From NCBI GenBank assembly GCA_015183035.1, contig JACZZP010000014.1:1550001-1614000 (forward strand): a stretch of DNA of 64,000 nucleotides, given 5' to 3'. Origin of the DNA: Meloidogyne chitwoodi. Its lineage: Eukaryota > Nematoda > Chromadorea > Rhabditida > Meloidogynidae. The notes under the pieces were generated by a model. That model worked only from the letters and a program-made list of their open reading frames with translations, was not told the DNA's origin and did no database searches. Position 1 is the stretch's first letter. Every line of letters starts with the position of its first letter. Both the position numbers and the translations under genes were made by a program. Shown piece by piece: positions 14,425 through 26,492 of this stretch.

Positions 14425-14904
14425 ACGCAATTTTACTAAAAAATAATTTAACAAAAAATATTAAATATAAACATTTTTATTTAAAAAATTATTTATATGT
14501 ATAAAGTTCCAAAGAAAGTTGTTGGTTACTGTGTGGTTAAGTTGGAAGATGTTTTGTTTTTAACGACAATGTTTTTATTAATTAAATTTATTTTTAAATT
14601 AATTAATTTGTTAAAAATTAAATAATTTTTTTATTATTAAAATATAATACTACAATTAATCTCTTTTTTCTTCTCTATTTATTTATTTTATTTTAAATTT
14701 ATCAATTTCTTTCTCTTATCAGTTAATTAAAAAATTAACAAAGAATTAAATATTAATTTTATTTAATTTTTCATTTTTATTTATTAAATGAATTAATAAA
14801 TAATAAAATAAATAAATACCTCATTTATTAATAATAATTGTTTTAAACAACAATAAAAATTGTTTTAATGAAAAATAAAAAAAATCAAAAAAAAAAAAAC
14901 TACA

Positions 14905-16142
14905 AAATCTTCTTCCCCTTCTGAAAATAAAAATTTTAAAAATGAAATTTTTATTAATAAAAACAATTTTTTTCCAAATTATTTTTCAAATTATTCTCCT
15001 TTTGTTTCTTTAACTGCTCTTTCTGCTATAATATTTTTAATTGTACCAGGAGAATTATTTTTTGAAGAATTACCACCTAGTGGGGCTGTGACTTTACTTA
15101 ATGTTTTGAGAGATGATGGAGAATTTAGTTGTGGAGGAGGGCCATTTTCTTATTATGCTGCAAGTCTTATAAGCATTTCGTGTGATCGACAATCTAGTAA
15201 AATAATTAAATATTTTTAAATTTAAAAAATTAAAAAAGGGACATTTTGTCACCTACTCCCCAAATCCCTTTTTTTGTCAATAACTTTTTATATTTTCAAC
15301 CAATCTGAGTAATTCTTATACCAATCAAAAGCTTAGGATTTTTATATTATTTTTCTTAAAAAGACTGTCTGTCCAATTTCATTCATTAAAAAGATATGTG
15401 CAAATAAATGGGAGTAGTTCATCTTACAGTTATTTGCCCATATCTTTTTATTGAATGAGTGGATTTAAAACAACTTTTTAAGAAAAATAATCTACAAATT
15501 CAGAGCTTTAAAATGATACCAAAATTATTTTAAACTATTAATATTTACAAAATTTATGAATTAAAATAAATAACGCCTGTCTTCGTTGGTGATGACACTG
15601 AAACGTCTTTTTATATTTTAAAAAATTAAAAAAATCTTCTCTCAGTTCATCTTTGTTGTGAAAAACATGACATTTGTTACGATCAATTACAATTAAATCA
15701 AACATTCTGTGATGATATTTTTTGTTTTTGTTTAAATTCAATAAATTCAAGTATTTATTGTGAAACTGTAGCTCATCCAGGGTTATGTTTAGCAACGAGA
15801 ACGTTTGTTTTTTTCTTTTTTTAAATAAAAAAAGATTTTTATATTTAAAAAAATTTGAATTCTTCATAATTCTGGATTTTTTAAGATTTTTTAATTGGCA
15901 ACAAAACGTCCAAGATTTTTTAAATTGGCACCAAACCGTCCTAAAATTAAAAAAAATTTAACTTTATTTATTTTTTAAATAAAAATATTTAAATAATAAA
16001 TTTTCACAGTTTTGGTCATCTTTTTCATTGGAGCGCCAATTGTAAAGCCAATTTTTCTGCTTCTGGTGAGCAAATGCCTGTTGAGTGTTTAATGCTTAAT
16101 AATAATGAAAGGGATGATAATCGAACAAATAAAAAATATTAA
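14905..16142 (+). CDS. Hypothetical gene or gene remnant, incompletely resolved
   Basis: A frame open from about 14905 to 15200 has good coding character (LFFEELPPSGAVTLLNVLRD, then FSCGGGPFSYYAASLISISC). A second coding-like block at about 16009-16142 follows a clear acceptor TTTTCACAG and ends in TAA (FGHLFHWSANCKANFSASGE, then MPVECLMLNNNERDD). No in-frame ATG precedes the first block. The obvious donor (A|GTAAAA at about 15197) does not match the phase of the second block, so an exon is missing or the gene is broken. The 800-base gap contains an inverted-repeat element (15312-15526). I recognise no family. Confidence 0.35.
15312..15526. repeat. Inverted-repeat (foldback) element
   Basis: Left and right halves pair imperfectly over about 95 bases each: 'ataccaatcaaaagctt' and 'ttatttttcttaaaaag' on the left mirror the right half ending in 'gagctttaaaatgatac'. 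Similar phrasing ('atatcatttaaaagctctga') occurs near 21205 in an esterase intron, so it belongs to a dispersed family. Confidence 0.6.
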
Positions 16143-18934
16143 TCTTTCACGTTTTTTTTTGTGTTTATTTTTGTATTTTTTAGAATTTAAATATATACTT
16201 TTATATTATTGTGAAAATAAATAAAAATTAATTTTTAAATTTAAATTTTTGTTATTTATTAATAAATATATAGGGGAGGTAATGTTACTAAATTTTTTGT
16301 AAAAAATCCATTTATTCATCTAAAATCATAAAATTTTGTACAAATATTCTAAATTGTGTCATCTACATTCTCTATAAATTTTAGAATTTTTGAATAAATA
16401 TTTAAAAAGTTATGTTTAAAAAGGTACCAAAAACTGATAAATTTCTCAAAAAATTGTACATTTTCGGCTATAACTTTTGAAAAAAATCTTCAAAAATTCT
16501 AAAATTTTTGGAGAATTTAGGTAACATTAAAGGGGATATTTAAAAAAATTTTAAGTTTTTTTGTTTTAATTTGAGAATTTTATTTAAAAAAATAAATTAT
16601 TACTGCACTTAATTTTCCAGCAGCAAAACGTCCTTTTAAAAAAAAATTAATTTTTTATTTTTTTAAATTTCTCTTTATTTTTTAACTATTTTATTGGAAA
16701 TAAATTTCCTTTTTTTACAACAATTTCCTGTCAATTTAATTTGGTAAAAAGTTTAAATTTATTTTTAATTTATCTCTCTTTCTATTTAAAAAAATAAACA
16801 ATTTATTTTTCTCTTTTATTTTTCTAAATTTTGTGACGATAAAAAATAATTTCGTAAAAATAATTTTTTTGTTCTTTTTTAAATCTTTAACCTTTTTTTA
16901 AATTTTAATCAAGGACATTAATTAATTAATTTTTTTTTTTTTATTTAATTTTTTAATTTATTTATTTATTAAAATATATTTAAAATTCTCTATTAAATTG
17001 GAGGGATTAAATATTAATATTTCAGATTTTTTAGTTTATTTATAATTTAAATAAAGAGTGATATAATGGTAATAATAATATAGGTCAGTGTTTATTAAGA
17101 GCTCTTCTCTCTCTCTGTTCTACTTAAATAAATATCCCCCAAAATAACCTTTCACCTAAAAAATCTGTTCCTTTGCAAGGGGATAACTTTAAAATTAAAT
17201 TAAATAATTTTATCTGTCCAATCATTTTACCCGATATATCTGAGAGCTTTATAAAATAAAAGAGATTAAAAATTTAAATAAAAAATTAATTTTCTTTTTT
17301 TTTTAAATATTTTAATATTTTTGTAAAAATTATTACAACTTTCTTTTCCTTTTGCGCAACCTTTTAAATATTTTTTTTTAAATAAAGAACAAAGAGAAGA
17401 TATTTAATTAATTAATTTTTATTCTTTTTTTAACGTCACTTCTTTTAACAAAATTTATCAGGTCAGAGTTTTCTTTTTTAATTAATTAATTTAATTAATT
17501 AATTAATTTTTTAATATTATTTATTTATTTTTAAAAAATATTTTATTTTTATAGCGGAACTTCTCTCTCACTTACGTCACATTAAATAAATAAACACTTT
17601 TTACCTTTTTAAGTTTATTTTAAATTAATTTTGTTTAATTGCGAATTCATTTAAACCTATTTTTAATAAAATTAATTTCAGACTCTAATTACTCTCTTCT
17701 TAAGTCAGCACTGTTAAGAAAGGGTAATTTGAGTAAAAAATAAAATAATATATTTTTAAATTTCTTTTTTAAATAATTTTATTTTAATAGCCTTAGGATA
17801 ATTTGTCAATATAAAAAAATACAAAAAATCTCAATAAAACACAAAAATACATCAAAAACACAAAATATTTTTAATTTGTTTTCTTGTTTTGTTCATTAAA
17901 TTATTTTTTTTCTTTTGATTTTTGACTGTTACTCTAATAACATATTTTCCGGATAAAGACACATTTTCCGGAAATAATTAATTTATTTTTTCTGCTTTCC
18001 TCTGCCAATTTTTTCCTTCTTTTTCGTTTCTTTTTTTTAACGTTCTCTCTCTCGGCTTTTTTTATCAGATTTGAGGTATTCTAACCAACCCTCTTTAAAT
18101 AATTCTTTTATTTATTTAATGTAACTATAACAACAAAAATTAAAATAAATATAATTTTAAAATGTTTATATTAAATTTTGAAATAAAAAAAGAATTTATT
18201 TGTTATTTTTAAAACAACTTTTTGGTTAAAAAATAGGAAAAATGTTGACATTATCAAATATTTTTTCTCGTAACTTTTTTTATAATTAATTAAAAATTCT
18301 AAAATTTTTAGAGAAGGTAGATAACACTATTATCAATATTTATGCAAAATTTCAAGGCTAAATATTTTCATTTGATTTTTTTATAAATTTTACCGTAACG
18401 TTACCTCACAGCCTTGCCCTTCCCTTTAGAAAAAAACATGTTGCAAATAAATTAAAAAAATTTTTTTCTTTTTTTAATAAAAAATACATTCAATTTAACC
18501 AATTTGACAATTATTTTATATTTTTTTCTTTTATTTTTCTCGTTTCTTATAATTAATTATTTTTCTTTTATTTCCCGCCCATTTTTATTTTTTTTAATTA
18601 CCCAAACAAACTATATTTATTTCTCTCTTTTTAATTAATTTTAAATTTATTTATTAAAAGATAATTTAATTTTAATTTTATTTTAATTTATATAAAATAC
18701 AAACTATAGAAATTTAATAAAAAAGACAATCTTCGAATTTTTTTATTTATTATATATTTTTTTAGCCAAAATTATATCTTATTTAGCCTTAGGGCATATA
18801 CAAGAAAAATATTTTCCAAATTGGGAAAAAAATTTTCTCCTAAAATGTAATTTTTCGATGAATTGTGTCTTTTTAGGTGAATCGTCCCAAATTATTATTT
18901 CAGTGAATTGTCTCTTCAATTAATTATTTAAATA
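16143..18934. other. Long AT-rich spacer with degenerate MITE-like remnants
   Basis: No gene found on either strand. Two stretches (about 16270-16560 and 18230-18425) share 'aattctaaaattttt.gagaa' and ends of the type GGGGAGGTAATGTTA / TAACGTTACCTCA, and a related segment lies at about 32690-32995. The rest is poly-A/T, CT-rich runs and (TTAA)n-like sequence. Confidence 0.5.
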
Positions 18935-21900
18935 ATGGTTACTTCATCAATTAATTCTTCATTTCCTTCTTTTACTCATCCTTTTTGTAAAAAACTATTT
19001 TCTTCATCTTCTTCTAAAGATTCTCTTCCTTTACCTTATGCATATACTGACAAAGGCCCAATTGAAGGAAAATTATATAAATTAACAGATGGAAAATATA
19101 TTAATGTATTTTTGGGTATTCCTTTTGCTAAACCACCAATTGGACAACTTCGATTTAAGGTAATTAATTTTTGGAAAAAAATTAGTTAAAAAAGTAAAGA
19201 AAAAGGAATTTAGGTGAATTGTCTTTTCGGTGAATTTTCCCCAATTTGTCACTTTTGTGAATTGTCCTATAATTAAAAACCTCTTCTCAGGTGTTTCTTT
19301 ACTTAAAAAACCCATGGCAACCCGCTTTAATAAAAAAAGGAAAATAAACTCTCCCACTTATTCCAACATTCATATCAGTATATTTCAAAAATTGGAATAA
19401 GTGAGAGGGTGGGATATCTGAGAGTTTACAAATTAAAATGTGTGATAAGTCAAAGATTTTCTATTTTGGGAAGGAATAAATTAGAGTTTTATTAAAAATA
19501 ATATAATTTTAAAAAAAATTTTTAAAAAACAGAAACCAGAATATCCTGATCCTTGGGGGCCTCTTGCCTTACCAACACAAAAATACAAATCTAGACCAAT
19601 ACAAAAAGATTTTATTTGGGACAGAATAGAATTGGGAGGAATATCAAAATCAGAGGATTGTTTATATTTAAATGTAATATCTCCTTCTTGGAATCTTCCT
19701 AATGAATTTATTGAAAAAGGATGGCCTGTTATGGTAAAAAATAAATTTAATTAAAATAAATTAATTAATTAGGTTTATATTCATGGAGGTGGTTTTATTA
19801 TTGATTCTGCAGTCAAATATCATTATTCTAATGTATCACGGTTAGTTTTAATATTCTTTTATTTATATTTTTAATAAATTATTGTCTAAAGAGTTAATTA
19901 TTATAGAGGTTAGTCATATAAATTAGAGCACGGCAAATCACTTATCGAGATCCCGATTCGGGATTTTTTAAAGTCGGGATTTCGGGACTGGAATCTCCCG
20001 AAGCGACCTCTAATATAGAGAGTGGCGATTTAAATGAGTCTACAATAGATAAATTCAGTTGAGCCAGTTCAGTGCCTCCAGTTAGTGTGGCGGTACTGAA
20101 CAGGCCCATTTCTACATAAAAGTGTTCATTATTATAAAATTATAATTTCTCAAATATTCCTTTTCTTTAGAACATTAGTTCGTCATGGTGTTATAGTTGT
20201 AACAATTCAATATCGTCTTGGACTCCTTGGATTTTTATGTACAGGCGATGATGGGGTATGTCCAGGCAATATGGGTCTGTGGGATCAACTTTATGCTCTT
20301 CAATGGATAAATAAAAACATTTCATCTTTTGGTGGTGATCCCAATAAAATAACATTATTCGGACATTCAGCGGGGGCTGCTTCAATTGATTTATTAAGTC
20401 TTTGCCCTAAAAGTAGAAATCTTTTTTCTCAAATGATTATAATGGGAGGAAGTACTGAAACGACTTGGGCAGTTACTTCAAAAGATGTTGTAGCTGAATA
20501 TTCTCGAAAGAGAGCTATAAAATTTGGTTTTAATGATGATGGAAGTGAATGGAATTTGGAAAAAAGTAAACAAATGATTCAATTTTTGCGAAAATTGCCA
20601 GCTGAAACTTTTGGTAAAAAATACTCTTTTTGCGGGGAATCCCAAAAAGGGAATTCCCGAATATCCTGAAAAAGAATTTTCTCCATTCCTTTACTAATTT
20701 CTCTCTCAGTCCCCGTCCCCCCATTCTCCTCTTTGGAATTTAATAACTCCCTTAATGAATGGAGAATCCCTGGGGAAGAGTTCAAAAAAATATTTTTTCA
20801 AATTCAAGCAATGACACTACTCGGAGACCAAACAATTCTCAATGAGATGCGTTTAGCTGTATCTCCGGTAATTGATGGTGAATTATTACCCAAATCTCCT
20901 AAAGAACTTAGAGATGAAATAGATGTTTGTAAACCTGTAATATGTGGATGTTCTCAACATGAAGGACTTTTATTTCGTAAGAAAAAAAATATTTTAAAAT
21001 TTTAGAAATTTTTATAAGATGAAAGAAATTAATTAAAAATTATTTTCTCTCGGTGGGGCTCGAACCATAGACATGGGACGTTAAAAATCCAGAAACTTTG
21101 CACTACACCACAGATACTTTAGCGTTAAAAATAATTTATTTAATCTAATCCCTTTTAAAATTCATAACTTTTTTTTAGTTTTAATCATTTTAAACAAAAA
21201 TAATATCATTTAAAAGCTCTGAATTAGCTCATTTTTATATTTATAAGACCTATTTGATAAATTAATTTTTTTAAAAAATATAGCTAAAATAAAAAATTTC
21301 AATTATTTGGTTCTAACTTTTTATGCCTATTCGGATAAAATTTGAATTATTAAGAAAAAAATAAGCATTTCAAGAGCTTTCGAATGATATAAAAATTGTT
21401 CCAAATGAGTGAAAATGAAGAAAGTTATGAATTTAAAACAAGTATTGATACAAGCAATGAAATGTCCACTATTATATTTAAATTTATTTAATTAATTTTT
21501 TAATTTTTTTCCTTTTTTCAAGTTGCTTTAGCAATGCGCCGAGCAAATAATAAATTATTAAAATATTGTAAAAATAGAATGTATGATCTCTTAACTGAAG
21601 CAAGAAATAGAATGCCTAATGAAACATTAGCTGATCAATTAATTCCGTTAGTTGATGAATTTGAACAACTTTATAATATTCCAAAAATGGTAGCAGTAAA
21701 AAAACAAAAAATTTTTCAAGACAAAACTCAAATACAAAATACTTGTGTGATGGTAAGTAATTTAAAAATAATTTAAACTTTATTTTATTAGTAATAAATT
21801 TATTGGTAGGGATTTTTCGGCGCGAGGAAAGTTACGGCGCGCGCTTATAAATTTCAAAGTATAAAATACCTAGAACCTTAAAAATTATTTATTTATATTC

Positions 21901-22815
21901 CTTAAAGTGTTATCTAACGTTTCTCAAAATTTCAAAATTTTTTATTTAATATTTTACAAGTTATGGTCAAAAAATTCAAAAAGATCAATCAAAATATACA
22001 TTTAAAAGAGAAATACTTTTCTCAATTTCTTATTTTATAATAGATTGATGGGTTAATTTAATTAATCACACAAAAATAAAAGAGGAAATATTAACTGCAC
22101 ATTCTTTGAATGTTCTTTGTAGTTAGTGATTCATGCAAAATTGAAATAATTAATTAAATTGGGCGAATATTTTGTAGGGATGTTTCGGCGCCAAATTTAT
22201 AAAAATTATAATTAAAAAAATCAAATTTTTTATTTTTTTAAAGATGATGAGTGATTTAATCAGTAATATAGCTACATATAATTTTTGTCATCTAAATATT
22301 AAAAAACCTGGATCTCGTATTTGGCGTTTTGTTTTTGAACATTTTAATTCAGACAGTACTTTTTCATTAAATCCTTTTTTTCCTTTCAATGCAAGTACTC
22401 ACGGAAATGAACTTAATTATGTTTTTGGAATTAATTTTTTTGTTACTCCGTGGAGAAGGACAGAAGCTGATAAAACTGTTTTGAGAATGACAACAAAGTA
22501 TATATAATTTAAATTAATTTTTGTTTATTTATTCTAATAGAAAGGCATTAACTCTCTAATAGAAAGACACTTTTAATTTACTTTTAAATTTATATATTAT
22601 TTTTTGCTGACAGATGGTTGACAAACTTTGCAAAATGGGGTGATCCAAATGAACCTTCAGGGTCATTTGAGTCTTGTCCTCGTTGGGAGCCTTTAAGTGA
22701 AGAGAATACAGAAAAATATTTAAATATAACTTCTACCCCAGAAATGAGAGATGGAATTGAAGAAAGTAGAAGATTTAAACGAATGGGATACGCTTATAGA
22801 GCTTTTGTAGAATAA
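18935..22815 (+). CDS. Type-B carboxylesterase / cholinesterase-like
   Basis: Eight exons (18935-19159, 19533-19733, 19773-19840, 20171-20613, 20710-20976, 21523-21752, 22244-22497, 22614-22815) join in frame to 629 residues. Family landmarks in order: FLGIPFAKPPIGQLRFK, SEDCLYLNV, VYIHGGGF (oxyanion hole), LGLLGFL, NMGLWDQLYALQWINKNI, FGGDPNKITLFGHSAGAAS (nucleophile Ser), SPVIDGELLPKSP, CGCSQHEGLLF (acid Glu) and STHGNELNYVFG (catalytic His). The elbow is GHSAGA rather than the common GESAGG. The full Ser-Glu-His triad is present, so it should hydrolyse carboxylic esters. No signal peptide is evident in the Ser-rich start, so a cytosolic enzyme is possible, or an upstream exon is missed. 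Introns 1 and 3 carry repeat insertions. Confidence 0.92.
19330..19435. repeat. Small inverted repeat in esterase intron 1
   Basis: AACTCTCCCACTTATTCCAA at the left is mirrored by TTGGAATAAGTGAGAGGGTG and a nearby TATCTGAGAGTTT at the right. This is a short foldback element. Confidence 0.5.
19924..20012. mobile_element. Possible 89-bp hAT-like MITE in esterase intron 3
   Basis: The segment starts TAGAGCACGG and ends CGACCTCTA, with inner inverted copies of ATCCCGA-type sequence. Flanking octamers ATATAAAT and ATATAGAG agree at five starting positions only. GC-rich relative to its surroundings. Plausible but decayed. Confidence 0.35.
21046..21125 (-). other. Degenerate tRNA-like segment in esterase intron 5
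   Basis: On the minus strand TGTGGTGTAGTGCAAAG resembles an A box and ATGGTTCGAGCCCCACCG a B box/T arm. The stems do not pair well, so a tRNA relic or SINE head is likelier than an active gene. Confidence 0.35.
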
Positions 22816-23159
22816 TTTCTTTTTAATATATTAATTACTATTACCTTTTTAAATGTAGATTTTCTATTTTAACAATTTAATAAAATATTTTTAATTTATT
22901 TTTTTTAAATGCCATTTAATAGTTCACTTGAATTTTAGAAAGATCCTTGTACGCAATATTTATTTTTTCGCTTCTTTTGGCGTTATGTTTATTAAATGAC
23001 TTTTTGTCTTAATGGCGTATTTTTGTATATAAAAGACAAATGGCAATCATTTTCTTTTAATAACATTGTTTTTTAAATTGATTTAGTTTTCATTAAAAAT
23101 GCTTATTAAATTTAGATAAATATTACCTTTACCTGTTATTTGTAAAAAGGAGTTGTTCA

Positions 23160-23832
23160 ATGATGTATAATCATCCAGACTTGGAGAAAATTAAACGTTT
23201 AATTTTTATTTTAATTAAAATTAATAAAAGAAGAATTTTATTTTTTTAGCTTGTATTTACCATTGCTTGAAATGTCCTATTGGTGGACATCCTGAGTTGC
23301 GTGAAGAAGAAGTTAAAGACAAAGAACTTAAATGGGAAATTTCATCGGGAGAATCATCTGAAGAGGTTATTTTAAATATTTTTTCTTTAAATAAACCTTT
23401 TATAGGCTGGAGAAGAGCCGATTGTAAAAATATATGGAAAAGGCAAAAACAATAAGAAGAACAAGATAAGTTATGGACAGTTCAACAGAGAGCCTGTTAT
23501 TGATCCTGACGCTGATGAATTTGAATATTTGGGAGGCGTTGGGCAAGAAGGATTCCGCAACAAGTGTTTTAAGGAAGAATTTCCTCAACAAGATCAAGGT
23601 TAACATTTATTCAAGGGTACTTTTTTAGGTGAAGAGTTGTAGAGATGGTTAAGGGTTTATATATTTGAGTATAAATACTTTCTAAAAATATATTTAAGGC
23701 ACTTCAAAAATTAAAAAATCGAAGGAGGAAAAACCTCAGAAAATTCCAAATACTCAAGACTTTCAAGCACCAATTACGCAATATATCAATCCAGAAGTGT
23801 TGCAGAAATATCAAGAAAAAAATCTCATTTGA
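23160..23832 (+). CDS. Small hydrophilic protein (unrecognised)
   Basis: Four exons (23160-23196, 23250-23365, 23406-23598, 23699-23832) join in frame to about 159 residues. The N-terminal part has a possible Cys-x4-Cys-like cluster (CIYHCLKCPIGGHPELREEE). The middle has YGKGKNNKKNK and then YGQFNREPVIDPDADEFEYL. The C-terminus is Lys/Gln-rich (FQAPITQYINPEVLQKYQEK). There is no signal peptide or membrane helix, so a soluble cytosolic or nuclear protein is expected. Splice borders are clean and third positions AT-rich, supporting a real gene. I do not recognise the family. Confidence 0.65.
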
Positions 23833-24053
23833 AGTTGTAAGGAGACACGAACAAATTATAACAGCATTTTTGCTGCTTTTTTTTATAAATTTTAATGATT
23901 TCTATTCATATTCTTTTCATGTATTCTTATTAATTTCATAAATTTCTTGTTATAAATTTTTTTTATAATTTTAGTATGTATGTTTTTTATCGATAATAAG
24001 TTCAAAAAATCTTTTTAATTAAATTTGAAAAAATAACAAAAAAAAAACAAATA

Positions 24054-26323
24054 TCATTTGAAACGGCTACCTTTCCCACTCTTTTTTCTTAATTTTTGTT
24101 TACCATTCTTTATTTCATCTGTTTCTGTTGTATTTGTTGTCTTTTCATTTGTATTATTTTTTCTAGTTTTTAAGTCTTTTCTTCCCTTTAATTGAACATT
24201 TTTATTTGAAGGTTTCTCTTCTGATTCATCATCTGCTTCTTGCCCTCCAATCTAAAAAATGTTAAAAAATAACCAAAAAATGAAAGAATATTTCACTAAA
24301 ATCTCCTTTTTTTTGGTCACCTAAAACTATTAAAAGTTCAAATGTTTGCAGGATTTAACAATTAAAAGTTCTAAAAAAACTCTTGCTGATGAGACCCTTT
24401 TCCATTCTTAATTATTTTAACAAAAATCTTTACCTCTTCAGCTCTTCCATTATCTTCATTGTCATAATTATAATTTCCTGTCACTTCTCTCTGACGTTCA
24501 ATCATAACTTTTTGCATTTTATCTTTGTGTTCAGCAAAATAATCTTTCCTTTCTGCACGTGCACGCATTTTACGAATTGTTTCATGTTCAACTTGTTTTT
24601 CATGACGAAGTCTTTTTTTTCTTAAAAGATTTTATATTTTTAATGTTTAATTTTTAGATTTAATTTAACAATAAACATTCTAAAATTCTCAAAAAAAGGT
24701 TAAGCAATATTTAAAATGATACGTATTGACGAATTTTTAAAGAAAAATTCACCGTTTTTTTAAAGTTTACCTCACTATAACTAATTAATAAGCTTAAATT
24801 TTCTTTTAAAAAACCTTGAAATGGGTGCCTTTTTCCTTAATTCTGCAATTTCATTCACATCCTTTTCGACAAAAGCATGATAAAGAACTTCACCATCATT
24901 AATTCCAGATTCAATTTTTGTTAAACGCAAAGTCATTCTTGGCCCAATTTCAATTAATCCTTTTAAATAAATTTTTAAATCTCTTTCCTTATTTTCAAAT
25001 TAAAAAGAATACTTAATTTAGTTTTTTGTCCAGCTTTTTTGCCTCTACCACCAATGTCCTGTTGTAAGTCTAATTCTACTTGTTCTCCTTCAAATTCGCT
25101 ATCACTAAGTTGTCCAGGCCTTAAAATTTAAGAAAAAACGAATTTTATTTTTAATAAAAATTAAAAAATACTTTAACATAAAATCACTAATGTCTTTATA
25201 TTTTGAAAGATCGGGCACTTTATTTTTCAATAATTTTTTTGTAGAACGACAAACACCTGCTGGAACAGTTTTTATTGAACTGGAAAATAAATTTAAAAAA
25301 TAATAATTAAAAAAAATTCAAACTAATGCCGAAATTCAAATAAATCTTCTTTAGGGTCATAATGAAGCAAAAGTGTTCTTTTTATTGCTCCCAATTTTAC
25401 CTTAAATTTAATTACTTAAAATAATTATTTAAAAATATATCCTTAACTCTGTCCACATCAATTTCAGGAAACATATTTTGTATGACTGTTTGTACTAATT
25501 GCAAATGTCTTTCACTGTTTGAAGAAAGTCCCTTCATAACAATTAAAGGAGCATTTTTAAAAAGTTCCTCGTAAATTGTTGGCCTTTTTTGAGTTGCCAA
25601 AACATCATGGGCCAAACAATATTTTTCTACTAAAATTTGAACAAAATAAATAAATTGAAAATAAAAATTTAAAAAAACCTTTAAAATGTAAAGTTGGTCC
25701 TTGAGAATTTCTAATTATCCGAAGATTTACAGAAAGATCAGACCTTGTCAAAATAAGCAAATGTGAAACACCCAAATGTTGGGAATTCACAATAAAGTCT
25801 TTTAAATTGTTTCGTTTTTTAACCTAAAAATTTTTTAAGAAAAAAATATAATTTTGTATAATTAAAAAAACCTTTAATTCTCCAGAAGTAAATGGACTCA
25901 TTACTTTTCTCAAATTTCTTTCAAGCTGACGAACAAAAGGACCAACTTTTCCCATATGAATGACAAAAGAATGTGAAGGTCGACGTTCTACAGGTTTTTC
26001 TTTGACTGAAACATTTTCACGTAAAATATCTTCTAATTTTCGTTCATCTTCTTTACTTTCACGTTTTTCAGAACGTTTTTGCTAAAAAGGAATCTTTATT
26101 TTAATATATATTTTGTTAATTTTAACAGTTTGAATTTAAGGTTTTAAATTATTAAAATAAATTTACAAATTGTTTTGATTTTTTCTTTCCAATTGTGGTT
26201 GCACAGAGACCAAGTAATCCTCTCCTTGAAGCCCTTGCGGATTTTCCCTAAATTTTATATGTTTAAATTAATTTAAAAAATAATTTAAAAAAAAACCTTC
26301 TTTCTTTTCGTTAATCTTGCCAT
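24054..26323 (-). CDS. ppan: Ribosome biogenesis protein PPAN/SSF1 (Brix domain)
   Basis: Minus-strand exons start at ATG 26323 (MARLTKRK) and run to TGA at 24054. The Brix domain is clear: SFHSFVIHMGKVGPFVRQLE, RNLRKVMSPFTSGELKVKKR, LKDFIVNSQHLGVSHLLILT, then APLIVMKGL and VIQNMFPEIDVDRVK with IKRTLLLHYDPKEDLFEFRH. The C-terminal half is highly charged, with a predicted coiled/basic region (RKMRARAERKDYFAEHKDKM) and a Lys/Arg-rich nuclear or nucleolar tail ending KGSRFK. PPAN/Ssf1 acts in 60S subunit maturation in the nucleolus. It begins only 170 bases downstream of the UFD1 stop on the same strand, with TTTTTAAAG before ATAGGACATG, a typical downstream operon gene arrangement in nematodes. 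Confidence 0.9.
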
Positions 26324-26492
26324 GTCCTATCTTTAAAAATAAAAATAATTTTTATTGTAAAAAATAAAAATTAAAGGGTTGTTTTCTCGTATTTAATAAA
26401 AACAATTATTATTTAATTAAAATTGTACAATTTATACGACAATGAAAAGAATAATCTTTTATTAACATTTTAAGTCAAATAAAATCATTAAT

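Noticed and set aside
15538..15867. 109-codon minus-strand frame rich in Lys, Asn and Phe
   Set aside because: It has no recognisable domain, no signal and AT-run composition, next to an inverted-repeat element; possibly a transposon scrap but not supportable as a gene.
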